The notes beneath the pieces are model-generated. The model did no database searches and was not told the DNA's origin. It saw only the letters and a program-made list of their open reading frames with translations. This document shows, in pieces, positions 1 to 13,600 of a stretch of DNA of 64,000 nt (position 1 is its first letter; the number at the start of each line of letters is the position of its first letter). Location of the stretch: positions 23,887,001 to 23,951,000 of the forward strand of contig NC_092580.1 of NCBI RefSeq assembly GCF_037975245.1, written 5' to 3'. The translations under genes were made by a program, and so were the position numbers. This stretch comes from Apostichopus japonicus. Taxonomy: Eukaryota; Echinodermata; Holothuroidea; Aspidochirotida; Stichopodidae.

Positions 1-686
1 ACTTGGACTTTCAGGGCATAGTTTTCCAACTTTGCATTTCCTTATTTATGCCAGGGCAGGCAACAGAGTAAGACTACGTACAGTATATTTAGGCTATGGC
101 CTTTGTTTTTGCTACTTGGACTTTGTGCAGTCAAACTGACCAATGCTTACATAATACCATGAGGGCCCCTACATCAGCTCCCGCCTAGTGACAATCATCA
201 CACAGTATATGGTAGTAAAAGCCATGACCTTGCCACAAACAGGTTAACGGCCTATACTATCTCCTGTTGGAATTCTTACAGTCAGACTGGCAATTGATAC
301 AAAACATAAAAGCTATTGTATTTACTCAGCTGTGTAACACACTTTCTGCACAGATGTACCAACACATACCTCGGCAGTGAACAATGGTCAACATTCCATG
401 AAATACAAAAACAATCTCAAGTTTAAAGAAAATTCAATATCTTCTCATAAATAAGTAGGAGTAATCAAAGAAATCAGAATTCTCAGACATTGGCCAACCT
501 CTACATCTGACAATGTAACTATTCATAACACCCTGAATACACAGTATAAATATGTCTTGCATTCTAATTGTCATTATCAAAATCATAGATCCTGCATTCC
601 AGAGCAAGAACAAGGGAAACTAACCCTGTTCCTCCCACGAATCGCAAGACACAAGAAGATAGAATGATGATGACGAAATAAGTTAC

Positions 687-818
687 CTTGGCTAGCATAG
701 GACCTCTAACAACTGTATTTGTTGTCAAAACAACCACCGCTGTTTGTAACACTTTCAAGTCCTCAGTTCCACTTTCCATGAGGTTCCATAGCATGTTAAT
801 GACATTGCAGGCAGCATT
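687..818 (-). CDS. MON2: MON2 coding exon 4
   Basis: 132 nt, 44 codons. Acceptor ctttag|AATGCT, donor AAG|gtaact (phase 0). It encodes [29 protein letters not shown] and MLAK, matching the NIINMLWQLMEN block of MON2. I see no further MON2 exon between 1 and 686. Confidence 0.93.
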
Positions 819-3800
819 CTAAAGGAGAAGGAGAAAGGGAGACCACATGAACAAAATGTCTCTTTACTTTGAAAAGCTATGCTACATAGTGTAATAGATT
901 TTAACATTAGGCCTGTCGGTTACCAGATGCCCTTTGGGGAAAAACAAACCAACCATTGAAACTGAACATACTAAGATCACAAATAGGTTTGAATAAAAAA
1001 TACAAAGGAACTAAATCCTGTTCAGATGTTCTCCATATACATACATTCAAGTACAATCCATCAAGTTGGAACATGAATAAACACCAGCAAAGCATCCAAA
1101 CTACTTTCTGTTCCTTTAACAATTTTCTTACTCTAATCTTCAAAATACATTGATTGATGATGGAAAATTAAAAATTAAAACTAATACTAAATCAGTTTGT
1201 TCTAATCTTTCTTGATCAAAACTGTCAACAAATTAAACTTGGAAAATCATGAATCATTCATATTTTAACATGGAACTAATATCAATCAACCACAATTCGC
1301 CAAACATATCAATCACAGCTGTTATAAATATATATCAGAGTGGTTTTTATTATTAGATAGGTCTATCTTTCTGCCTGTAGAAGGTATCTAGAACACAATT
1401 CACATTATTTAAACAGCATTTTTAAGTACTGGCATATTTACAATTTAATTCTAACAGAATTTTCAGAATGTTCATTTTCTAACATCACTTTCGTGAGGAT
1501 CTCCATGAACAATATCGAACATATGTAGCAATGTAACAGTTGTTCAAGTTTTATTAACCATTCAAAATATTATTCCTATTACGAATATATTAATATATTA
1601 TTTATTATAAATGTTACACATTGCTCCATCAACATACAGTGACTTAGTGGAAGGAAGCACTTTAGAAAAAGTGCCTTCAATAGCTTATACACTGTTTCAT
1701 AATTTCTATTTTTGCCATTTACAGTATATAGTCACATTAGCATACTGTGTTTATTCCTCCTTTGGCAATAAGATCTAAAGTACTTTTCATGCCAAAAAAA
1801 ATGACTGTTCCTACAGATAATAAACTCCCTAATCTTGGTTCCAACACATGTTCAGCAAAGATACCGATTGTTCTGACGATGCCATAAACATGTTACTTCT
1901 TGTGTTTGGCAGCCAGTCCTGGCACAGATTTCTTTCAAGGTTTTTACGGTTTATACGATTCATTTATAAAATTAATTTATAATTTGATTTCTTACAGTCT
2001 CCTCATCAAGTTTGAGTCAGTTATTATCCACCATGGGAGTGAAAACGTCTGTCAACTTTTTGCTGGGTAAAACTTGAGCCAATTATTATAAGATGACCTT
2101 CACAGAGATTACAAAAAGGGCAAAAAGTCCACCCTCTCTTTTAACGATAAATCTCATTCATCATAAACTGAAATGATTCCATACTGAATAAGCAAGGAAT
2201 GCATAGTCTAATAGTAGAAGGGAAAACACAAATTCTCAAGGGTATCCTGATGGAGAATTTAAGTTCTAACACACGATAAATTATTCTCATACCAGTTGTA
2301 AAATTCCACAAAGCTGTCTCAACGTGTCGAGATGTGTTTCAGAGTCGCTGAAAAGGGCTGTGAATCATGTCTTTTTACTCTTTCTGAGAAAAAGCTAAAC
2401 AAGGGCATGAGCTTGTTTCATCCTGTAATTATTGCAAATGAAATTATTAACAGTCATTGGACTGCATGTTGCTTGCAAGGCCTTTAAATTTGTCTCTTTT
2501 CTAGTGTCCATGACACCTCTTTTAATGAATTTTGGTTATCCAACCTATTGCAAATTTATATAAATGATTCATTTCAAATGTCAATTAAAAAAAAAATTTG
2601 TTATACTTTTTCATTTTCACAAATTCTAAATACAGTGCATGCAACCCGTCACAGCTCAGTATCACACATTAAATATTTTCCACTCTACTCTCTAAATAAC
2701 AATGTTTCTAATATAACGATGATGACAGCAAATTTGTAATTAAAATGACAGTACAGTACTCTACAGGTGGTACTTAAACAAATGGGACTAATGAGCAAAA
2801 AATGTTACACCCTAAAGTTAAATAATTAACAACAAGTACAGCAGATCCATCCACTGCTTCAGATGTAATGTAACCCATTTTCACTAGACACACTCTACTA
2901 ACAGTCCAAGTAACAATTATTTACTGTTACTGTATGTGGCAAGCTAACATGACATCCTCACTATGTATGTCTCCTCTGTACATGTGTGTACACATTATTT
3001 CATATACACAGTGTGTACTATATACTGGTACGTTGTATGATGTACGTACTTGAACAGACCTGTTTATATATATTACCACGAACCAGAAATGCAAACAGGT
3101 ATTGACGTTTTCATTGATGTTACAAGTTAAATTTACGAAATCAGATACATCGCAAGATTCCCTTTCTTCAGATACCGCATTTTAGGTTTCCAATATTTGG
3201 AAGATAGTTGATTTCAAATGGACTTTGAGCTCCAATACACAGAGACACTGTAGAGAAATCAATGTACACAGGCCAACACTGTATAGAGTACAGGGGGTAA
3301 GAAAAACTATCGTCATCGGCAACAAGATCATTTCAATGATCAATGGTAAGCTATCATGAAAATGCTACCCCCAAAAAACAAAAAGATCTCACTTGCACAA
3401 AAGATTAAATTTTAGCTTAAAATGGTCTCTCCTGGGAATATAAAAAGTACCGTTTCTATTCAATTTCCATCTACAGACAGAACAAAGCAACACTTTATTA
3501 TAAAAAGTGAAGTACATATATCTAGGGCATTCACAATAATCAATACCGTCTCTTGAGAATAAAATCCCTCCGACTTAAAGGCATTGAAGACTCGCTCCAA
3601 ACAGCGTGCGGCCATCTGTTAAAGGTAACTTACCATTTCTTGTAAGTGACGTTTTGTTCGTGTCGCTACAAAATGCAGACAGTAATGAAACGTGATACCT
3701 TGTTATCTTTTATCTAGACCTGAGATGTCCATCGCCGCTATATACACTATGTTGTGGGTATTGACCATAGCTGCATGTACTGACTGTACACTAGTGTCTA

Positions 3801-6800
3801 ATTACCTACGGTAGCGAGCTGTGCGTGTATATTCTGGGAACGATGGTGGTGTCTAACACTTCTGTTACACATCATTCGAAACTAGGTCAGATTACTGGCA
3901 TGAGACGTTTCTTTGTGCGCGAGTCTTCACACCCTTTAAGGTTTTGAGTTCGTCTCTGCAGGATTTGTACTGCTATCATATACAGAGATCATATTATCAC
4001 CACAGGCCTTTGATGATAGTAGTGTCACAATATTCATATATTCATGTTTAATAAAGCTAGAAGGGATATAATTTGAACTCCTTCATAACAATTAATCACA
4101 ACATATGACAGCTGAGAGGCTGCTGGCAGGAAAAGCCTGATCAAGCTGCAGGTTAGCAAGAAAATGATCTTAATAAAGTATATATGACAGAGGATAGAGA
4201 GTAAAGAAGATATGCAAATAATTTTTTCAAACTGAATTTGACATGTATAATCAATTAAAAATTATTTGTTTACTTGACTTATTGTTTACTTTCATATGTA
4301 TATGTGATATTGAATATTTATGCTGGAAATAAACTGTTTTACTATCATTGTTTCATTGTCATTGTTTCATAATTGTCATTGTCAGACTGGAAGCGTAAAC
4401 AGAAATAGACCAAAATAAAACTAGTGCCAGCCAGAGTATGGAGAAGCTGACTTCACTGACAATACCAACTTCTCAGGAGTACCTAGCCATAAAAAAATCC
4501 CTTCCTGGTGGCTAGACTGTTCCCTCAAAGTAAACTTTACTTCCAGAGTTTGTCACACATGCCCTCCAGCTACCAGGTTCCTAAAACTGTCTTCACATAT
4601 ATAACTATACAGTTAGTTGTACTATGTATGCTGCACTTTTGTGTTAAGGTAAATGGGAAGTATATTATTGCTTGCACGGAGACTTAATCTGGGATTATCC
4701 ACAAGCATATTGTTACAGCATTAGCACACTTCTCAAAGCTGGAGGTCTAGTTCATGATAATACAGAGGTTCAATAGTAAAATAATCACACTAAAAAAATC
4801 ACCAAACAATGCACTTAGCAATGTTCAGCCAAACTTACTTGTACAGGTTCCTAAAACTGTCTTCAGATATAACTATACAGTTAGTTGTATATACACTATA
4901 TGTATGCTGCACTTATGTGTTAAGGTAAATGGGAAGTATATTATTGATTGTGGAGACTAAATCTGGGATTATCCACAAGCTTATTGTTACAGCATTAGCA
5001 CACTTCTCAAAGCTGGAGGTCTAGTTCATGATAATGTAGACAGTAAAATAACGACTGAAAACTGCATTCAATTATAAACGACTGGGTTAAAGGCAACTAG
5101 CTAAATTTGACTAACTATTTTAAAAGCTTGCCAACTATTTGTATCCAATTCACATTGTGCAATGAACTTTGTAAAAGTCTTGCCTCTGTAAACTGAGGCA
5201 AGGACTTCTGTGTAGACCACGAGAGCATACGGATATATATTTTGTTAAAGTAACGCATGGACTGTGTCGTCTTTATTATATTATTTCGTTTACTTTTTGT
5301 TTTTTCCAAGTGTGACTGCCAGTGGCAGGTCCCTGATATTAACTTAAATTTAACTCGGGCCAGCGTCTACAATAATACAGAGGTTCAATAGTATAATAAT
5401 CACACTAAAAAATCACCAAACAATGCACTTAGCAATGTTCAGCCAAACTTACTTATACAGGTTCCTAATCTGTCTTCATATATACAGTAACTATACAGTT
5501 ACAGGTAGTTGTATGTACACTATATGTATGCTGCACTTATGTGTTAAGGTAAATGGGAAGTATATTATTGCTTGTGGAGACTTAATCTGGGATTATCCAC
5601 AAACATATTGTTACAGCATTAGCACACTTCTCAAAGCTGGAGGTCTAGTTCATGATAATAAAGAGGTTCAATCATATAATAATCACACTACAAAAGTCAC
5701 CAAACAATGCACTTAGCAACCGCCAAACTTACTTATCACTCTGCATTTATGCAATGGAAATCATACTTTCAAGCTTGACCACAAATGTTGCACATAATTT
5801 GATCCAAATAAAATGTCCTTCCATTACCAATATATAGTAACAGAAGCACCATTTTAATCAATGATTATAAATAAATGAAATCTGACTCTTTAAAATAAGT
5901 ACATCTTGTTGGTCTACTCAAGGTCGCTTCAAATGATATAACTTTCATAATATTTAAAGTACACGTTCCAACCCGTTCAGAACTCACAATGTGGCAGTAT
6001 CACAGATAATAGCTTTGCAGCTAACTCTCGGACAAGAAGGCTCCCAATACGAACGGAAGTCATCTATTTGCAGAAGATAATGACTTAATTGAATTCTTTC
6101 AATTCCGTAATGCGATGGTTTCATCACATTAAAGGGTGTGAAGACTCGCGCAAAAAGAAACGTCTAATGCCGGTAATCTGACCTAGCTTTGAATGAGGTG
6201 TAACAGAAGTGTTAGACACCACCATCGATCCCAGAAAATACACACACACAGCTTGCTACCATCGGTAATTAGACACTAGTGTACAGTCAGTACATACAGC
6301 TGCGGTCAATACCCACAGCACAGTATACAAACGATACAGCGATGGACATCTCAGGTCCAGCTAAAGATAACAAGGTATCACGTTCATTACTGTACTGTCT
6401 GCATTTTGTAGCGACACGAACAAAATGTCACTTGCAAGCGACGGAAAGCTAACTTTTTCAGATGGCCGCACGGGCGAGTCTTCAATGCCTTTATCTCTGA
6501 CATGAATGTGGAGAATAAACTTACTGCAGAGACAGCTTCATGTGTTATCAGACGTTGAATAGAGGTCAGAGACAGCTGTACATTCTTCATGTTTCTGGTA
6601 TCGCAGCCCAGCAGGAACGGTTGGAGAATCTCGCCGCTGTTTGCGACAAGCGCTGAAAGTTAATTATGGAAAGCACAAAAAAATTGAAGAAATCTTACCA
6701 AATTTGAGATAAAAAGTAATTCCAAGATGTTTCAAAATGATCTAGTTTGAGTCCACTGATGGTGTTGAGGGTTGCTGAAATATTTACTATTTAGTCGATC

Positions 6801-7597
6801 AAAAACAAATCGGCTGGGTGCGGGGCATGTAAGTAAATTTTAATCACTAGCAATACAGAATTTCTGCAGTTTTTTGGACAATTACTTGAGGCATTATTTT
6901 TGCATATCAAATGTATGAATATATATCAAACATCAAAGATTTCAGTGCCGATGCTAAAACAGCTTTTTTGAGTTCGGTCGGCAATGTTTCTAAACTTACC
7001 GAGTGTTATTCGATAAAAGATGGAATGGGCCAAACTGGGGCAATGGCCTAGATATCATGCCACCAAGGGTAGATTCACGACCAAGTAATTAAAGATCTTG
7101 ATTCACTCTTCAAATTTTGTCGTCCAGACACTTTCATAGTATCATAGTAAAGACTGTTAAAAATTACATGTAAATATCAAAACGTTTTCCGAAATGACAC
7201 TTGGCTATTGTCCAGAGAATAAGCCCTATTGATACGATGGTTTAAGTACAAACCAGCATAAAAAAAAAATATAAAATCATAATCAGCTCAAGCATCTGTT
7301 TTATACAATGAAGTGTTTTCCTACACTGGCTTCCATTTTGATACTTTCTATGTCCTGCACCCCTGTCTGTATGGTGTTGCATAGTTTAAGAGTGTCTTCA
7401 TTTCAAACATAAGCAACAGGAAAATATGCAGGACAATCAGATTGCTGATATAAATAGTGCACTGGACAGAAGCAAAATAATTTGATTTAATACGGAATCC
7501 TGTGACGAAGAGTTTAGGCTCTTCCAGACACTTTTTGAGTGATAGGTATTGAAATAGATTGCAAGTGGCCAATCACTGTGTAAGTGTCAGTGCTGAA

Positions 7598-7640
<43 letters not shown>

Positions 7641-10600
7641 TCAGCAAAATATGTCACCAAAACAGAATAGACATGTATGCATAAACTAAAATATAGTGTA
7701 TTATCTAATCAAAGCAACTATGTACACCTAGTACAAGCTACTACTGTATGTAGAAACATGTTAATGACAAATCAAAAACACTATATTAAAGAGAATTCTG
7801 TTCTTGAAATGAGGATACCCTTTTAATTTTTCAAGGCCATATGGCCAAGCTTGATTTTATTGAATTTTTTTATTATCAGAAAAAACTAATATGTATCTGT
7901 ACTGTTCATACTTTCTGATTCAAATTTATTCATCCATAGCTTCCTGGCGTGGGAATAATTTGTAAATCAAATGAGCTTACTGTATATATGAGATGATTTT
8001 TGAACAACAGCATGTGGAGAGATTAAACGTAAACCAAATAACCATGAGGTACAAGGCCAGTAGTAGGCAAGAGATGGTTGATACAAATACACTGTAAATG
8101 TTTCAAGAAGGGAAATATACAAACAACATTCATCAAGTTTTCCTGCCAAAAGCAAATTTGAACCAACCAGTTCATGGGTTGCACATCTCATATTTGGATA
8201 ATTAAGTTAGAAGAGCTTTTTACATCGATTTTGGTTATCATTTCAATGTTATCTGACACTAAAATCCCATAATAATGCATTTTTGTTAGCTAAACACATC
8301 AAAAACTCATTCTGAACAAGGAAGAAAGAGTTTGAAAAATATGAAAATGTCCACTGGGACTTCCACAATTGTTCATTGATCAAGTCAACTGTGTAGTAAA
8401 CTCCTCAGGCCGAACCAGGCCTTTGTGACATAAATTGTTAAAACAACTCACCATTTGGTAAACATTCAAAATTTTATTTGCTGTTCATACAAGTCACTCA
8501 CTGATAAAGTTTATGCTTCAGATTCCCTCTACCGGGGTAACAAAAGTTCAAAACCAACGGAGTACTCTCAACGATACTCGTATGGAACACCCTACAGTAT
8601 GTCAAATAGTGACGGCAAGGCATTTTAGCTACACTACATACAGTTTACTGTACTGCACATCACTCATTACAAGTTTTCTCTGCTATCTTGTGGTGGAAAT
8701 ACGATTTGATATTTGCTGTTGTTTCTGGTTTTGCATAGATGCACGTATTTAACCAGAAAGCTTTAACAGGCTTTCTGATTCCTTGCCACATTTTGTACAA
8801 GAAACATGTAGTGTGCAATTTTCAAGTTCCAACTCATTGTTGTATTCTAAGTCACCAGCAAGTTTCTTACACTCATCTCTAAAGCTCATCCAAACATTAC
8901 TTATCTGTTCTTGAGTCAATATCCCATTTCTCATTCCTCATACTTTGACCTGTTTTGACCATGAATAACCTTTGACCTCCATAGTACACAATACAATTCT
9001 TGTAAATATTAAGGTGGGTCTAACCTATCACTTAGTTCATTCTAGCTATATTTTGAGAGCCACAGTATAGTGTAATCGCTAAAATTTCTAACTATGACCC
9101 CCCATTAAACCTAACATGTCCTTGAACTCACCAAGGTGAATCAAATACTAAAGTGTTTCACACTTTGACCTTTCTTCACCTCGCATGACATTTGGCTTCT
9201 GCAAAATGCAAACTGGTTTTTGTATACAATTAGGTGGATCCATATTCCAAGAATGAAGTTTCATCATTCTTTGGGTCATCTTGCCTACACACCAAAGCAT
9301 CATTTGTACATATGCATGCCTATAAACACATATGTACACACACCTACTAAATTAAACACTATCACATGTCATGGATTCAGTTTGCCTAGATGGTAAGGAA
9401 TCAAAAAGTCCTGTTTCTCTTTAAATTCCTGCTCTGTCAAATTCCCATAATGTAAGGAATGAAACAGTGGTGTACTCTTTGTATGAAGTTCTATAGCTCT
9501 GACTGGTACCCCATCAAGAAAATTACCAACTTAAAACTGGATAAAGTCACTTGGTACTTTGGTAGAGAATACAAATTATATTTCATAAGCCAATGGCTGT
9601 CAAGAAAATACCCCGACAATAAATCTTCACCTTTTCCACCCAACCTTATTTTCCAGTTTCTGTTGTGTCCTTTACAATACTTTATACATTTTTGCTCTAT
9701 ATTGACAAAAGTTTCCTATCTCACTGACAATGCTTTACCTGATTCTATTTGCTTACTCCTGGTGCTGATAGTCTTCAGTTTCAACATCCCTGCCTCTGCA
9801 GCCTGAAAGGAAAAGAGATATTTAACAATATCTGATGTTAGCACAAAAAACAAATGATCATTAAAAACTTGATGATGTTGTCATGGAAACTCACAGTAAC
9901 ACATCTCAGGCACCATGATACAGTGTATATATGCATACAGTTAGAAGATGCACTGACTGTAAAGGTATTGACATATATGATGAACATTGTTGTATTCATG
10001 ATTGTACATTTTTACGTCTTTTAGGTATCATTATTATGTGTCCTATTTATAAATTTGGTAATTTAAACTGGAATAAAGAAAGAAAAAATTGAAATTGAGT
10101 CCAAGCTGTTGTATTGTGAGCTTGATTTACGAAGTTCAGCGATAAAACTAATCGCCATATAAAATGAACCCATGTTTTTTATCTCATGTTGGACTAAAAT
10201 GTGAGATGTTGAATATCTAACGATTCATAACTTTTAAGTTCTTACAAATGAGCAGTAGTCCGTGTAATGTGTTACAACTCAAAGGTCACCTTAATCGGTC
10301 CCAGTATTTACTACTGAGTAAATACAGATTTAGAAGGAGGTCTCTCTCTCTCTCTCCAGGGAGGATGTTTAGCAAACAATGGCCCTCGATTTTATCTTGT
10401 TTTATTTCAGCTAGCAACCTACTGTACATACTCTGATAGATGATATCCATTTACAGCATTTAAACTCCACAATTTGCTGGATATATAAGGTGCTTTGATC
10501 ACAAGTACTCTAAGCTGATCATTTCTAGTAAATACTGTCATGCTTATTAAACATAATTGTGTTGCGCACAATATACTGTATAAATTAGAGCGATCTGCAT

Positions 10601-13600
10601 ATTTTTGGTCATGCAAAGCTTTACAGGCTTTCAGTTGCCAAATGTTACAAATGATGTTTGGTATATATTCAATGAACCAATTTAAAGCAAACTAATCTTA
10701 TCTTATCGTTCTCTCTCAAGAGTTCATCACAGTCAGTATTGAAACAAAACCTTGAGATTTGATAATGCAAGAACTGTGTGATACATAATTCATGGAGACA
10801 ATGTTTGAATCTAAAGGCCCGGTCACACTATACCGATTTTTTATCGGAATACTATCCGATTTTCCTGGAGGAATCAAAACAGCCAGTTTTTCGTTCGGGT
10901 CTTCTAGCCACAGTGATAAAGGACCTGATTTGCTATCTGTTGAGCCTTTCCGATGTGGAATAGCCCTCTCTTAACTTATGATATTGACTCCGTTTCCTTT
11001 TATCGGATAGCTATCTGATTTCTCTTCCGATTGTTATCGTTTTTCGATGAGACGTCACTTCATAATATAGTCCGTTCCAGAACCCTTCAGATTTGGAGTA
11101 GGTATTCGAATATTCTACTGCATTCATTACATTCACTACCACAAACCTCACCCTTCGGCCTAAAATCGGAAACATCGGACCGTATTCCGATAAAATATCG
11201 CTGTAGTGTGACCGGGCCTTTAATCATGTGAACCTGAATATCCAATGAACGGAGGATTTACATGTTCACTTGGCAACCTGCCAGCTTGTTCCTTTAAATT
11301 AAGTCTGACAGATTCTCTGGTAAGATGATACAAGCAACTAGAATGTGTCAAGTTCACTCAACTCACACAAACTCCCATCTGTCTGTAAGGTACAGTTTAT
11401 ATCAACTGCTAGAGTAGACCTTTACATACAGAATAACATGCGCCATTAGCAATTATTATTGACATGGAATGAAACCCTCAATATTGGCTGGAATGTGAAT
11501 TAACGAATGATGATACAGTACTTAATACCTAGACCTGTATAAGTATTTCCAGTCCTGTCTACCTAGGCTTCAAGTACCTTCAACAAATTGATAATAGTTC
11601 CAAGTGATATGAAAGGAAACAATAACTACAGTGTATATACTCTTGCTCAGTAAGGGAAACAAAAAAGAAGCACAGAGCTCTGAGAATAAATAATACAAGA
11701 ATGCAGTCTGTACACCAATAAGAAAGAAATTCATGCAATCAAATAAAATGCAATAAGTGTGGGTGGAAGTGATGTGACATTATGGTCATTCTATCAGACT
11801 GGACCTTTCTATAATCATGTGATGTCCATTCAAAAAAATAAAGAGTTGCTGACTGACAATTCTTGCCAGGCCCTTGCCATGAACTGAAGGCCAACAAATG
11901 TATTCACAAGGTTTAATCACTACCACGAGGAATGACTTATATGCAAATTAGAAAATGGGAATGCAAATCTAGCATTCAAAGTGGAAGTTTATCAGCTCTG
12001 CATTTTTCATCATATATCATTAAAGTGACCCTTTTCAGTCTTAACAAAAGACAACTACACAAACATTTCCTCCTTAGATATGTAGGACGTACAGTATCAC
12101 AGGATAAGCTCTAGTACAACATGACCAGTTGATGTAATGTAAGGTACTGACTGTACAGGACCCAAGGAGGAAATGACATTCAGCCACCTTCATCCCTGTA
12201 CTCAATCTATGTGAATAAACTATTTGTTATTAAAAATAACTCCCCCTCAAGTTGCCTGAAAGTTGATAAAGGTTCCAGCTAGTGTGATTGAAATGTCAGG
12301 TCTACAGTACCATTCTTATGTACAATCCAACGGTCATAATACAGGAATCATATTTATCCCACACAGTGGCCTAATAATAACACATCGTGTATTGTCAAGT
12401 AAACTTTGCCTTTATCTCACAATGGTATCACACAGTGTGATATGTTTAATTATAGTCACTATGCATGCATCATCTCCCAATACATGTATAGTCACAGGAA
12501 TAAAAATAGATCATTAGATGCAATGTCAGAAACAATACATGTGTAGTTTTTTTTCTGCCCACCAACTTCCAGTACATAAGCAATAGCTAATTAATGTTTA
12601 AAGGTACTATGTCTCCTAAGAAACTATGTACTAGAACATATTAAATACTTTACATCAATGTTAATATATGTCTAGTGACAAATAACAGAGTAATACAACA
12701 GCTATGTATGGTATACTGCTTGAGGTATAGTGCTACATAACATTCTATTCTGGTTGCACCTCGTACTCCTCAAAATTAAGGTTCTTGAGATATAGGACTT
12801 TTCTCATTTTCACATTTTCACCTCTACTAACCTCAAATAGCATTAATTCTGATCCCTACCAAACTAAATAGGGACCCTTCCTATACTATGCATGCATGTT
12901 GCACAAACCTTAAACACTCAGTGTAGGCCTATCCTCTGCTATCATACAGTCCTACATACACACAATCATTCCTTTTTGTCATACGGAACTGCTGTACCAG
13001 CAGAATGAGCAAAATCAGAAATGAATGTGAACCAAAGTAAAAGTATCTTAGGAACAGTAGTATTGGATAACGATATATACCTTTAAAGAAAAGTAAACAA
13101 CTTTTTTTGCATAGATACTGTATACTGTAGTTAATCCTAATGTATTGAATCTCATTTACTGTGTACAGTATAAACACCTTCCCTGCTATAAATGTTATTT
13201 ACTGAAAGATCCTCCCTGCCAAAAATATGTACAATATACAAAATCAAATTCTGATCCACACAATTAAATCCTCCTCTCTTCATAAAAAACAAATTTCTAG
13301 CTAATAAATTAATTTGACAAGCCTCTAGCATGATGTGGATATATAAGGAATGGGTGCAACAGATGATATCAGTCACTGTACAGCGTTTAATGGCGCACAG
13401 CTTTATTTACATGATGTATGTTTGCACTCTGTGCAAAAAATACTTTTAATTAGCTTTAAAGATTAGTACTTTACATAGAGATCCAATTCTCCCCATAAAT
13501 GCAACCCAGTAGCTACACTGCTAAAATTTCATTTTGAAAAAAAATCAATAGATTTGTTTGTAACTGAATCAGGGTAAGTTTGAGCTTGAATGTATTAATA

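Larger units (their letters stand above)
819..6524. other. MON2 intron 3: repeats, no other gene seen
   Basis: About 5.7 kb of A+T-rich intron. It contains two oppositely oriented copies of a TTAA-flanked MITE, a three-copy tandem array of roughly 270 bp units, and a solo LTR within that array. The stretch 819-3570 shows only short stop-limited frames and no recognisable repeat. Confidence 0.6.

Noticed and set aside
4754-5837. Several short frames with similar sequence ([26 protein letters not shown])
   Set aside because: They repeat because the DNA is a tandem array; frames shift and break between units.
8749-8934. Minus-strand 61-codon frame with CTKCGKE and [12 protein letters not shown] segments
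   Set aside because: It reads like protein, but no splice sites, partner exons or family could be found and it lies within a MON2 intron next to old repeat-like sequence. Possibly a transposon fossil; too weak to annotate.
9459-9806. Plus-strand 115-codon frame
   Set aside because: It runs antisense over MON2 coding exon 2; the minus-strand reading has splice sites and homology.
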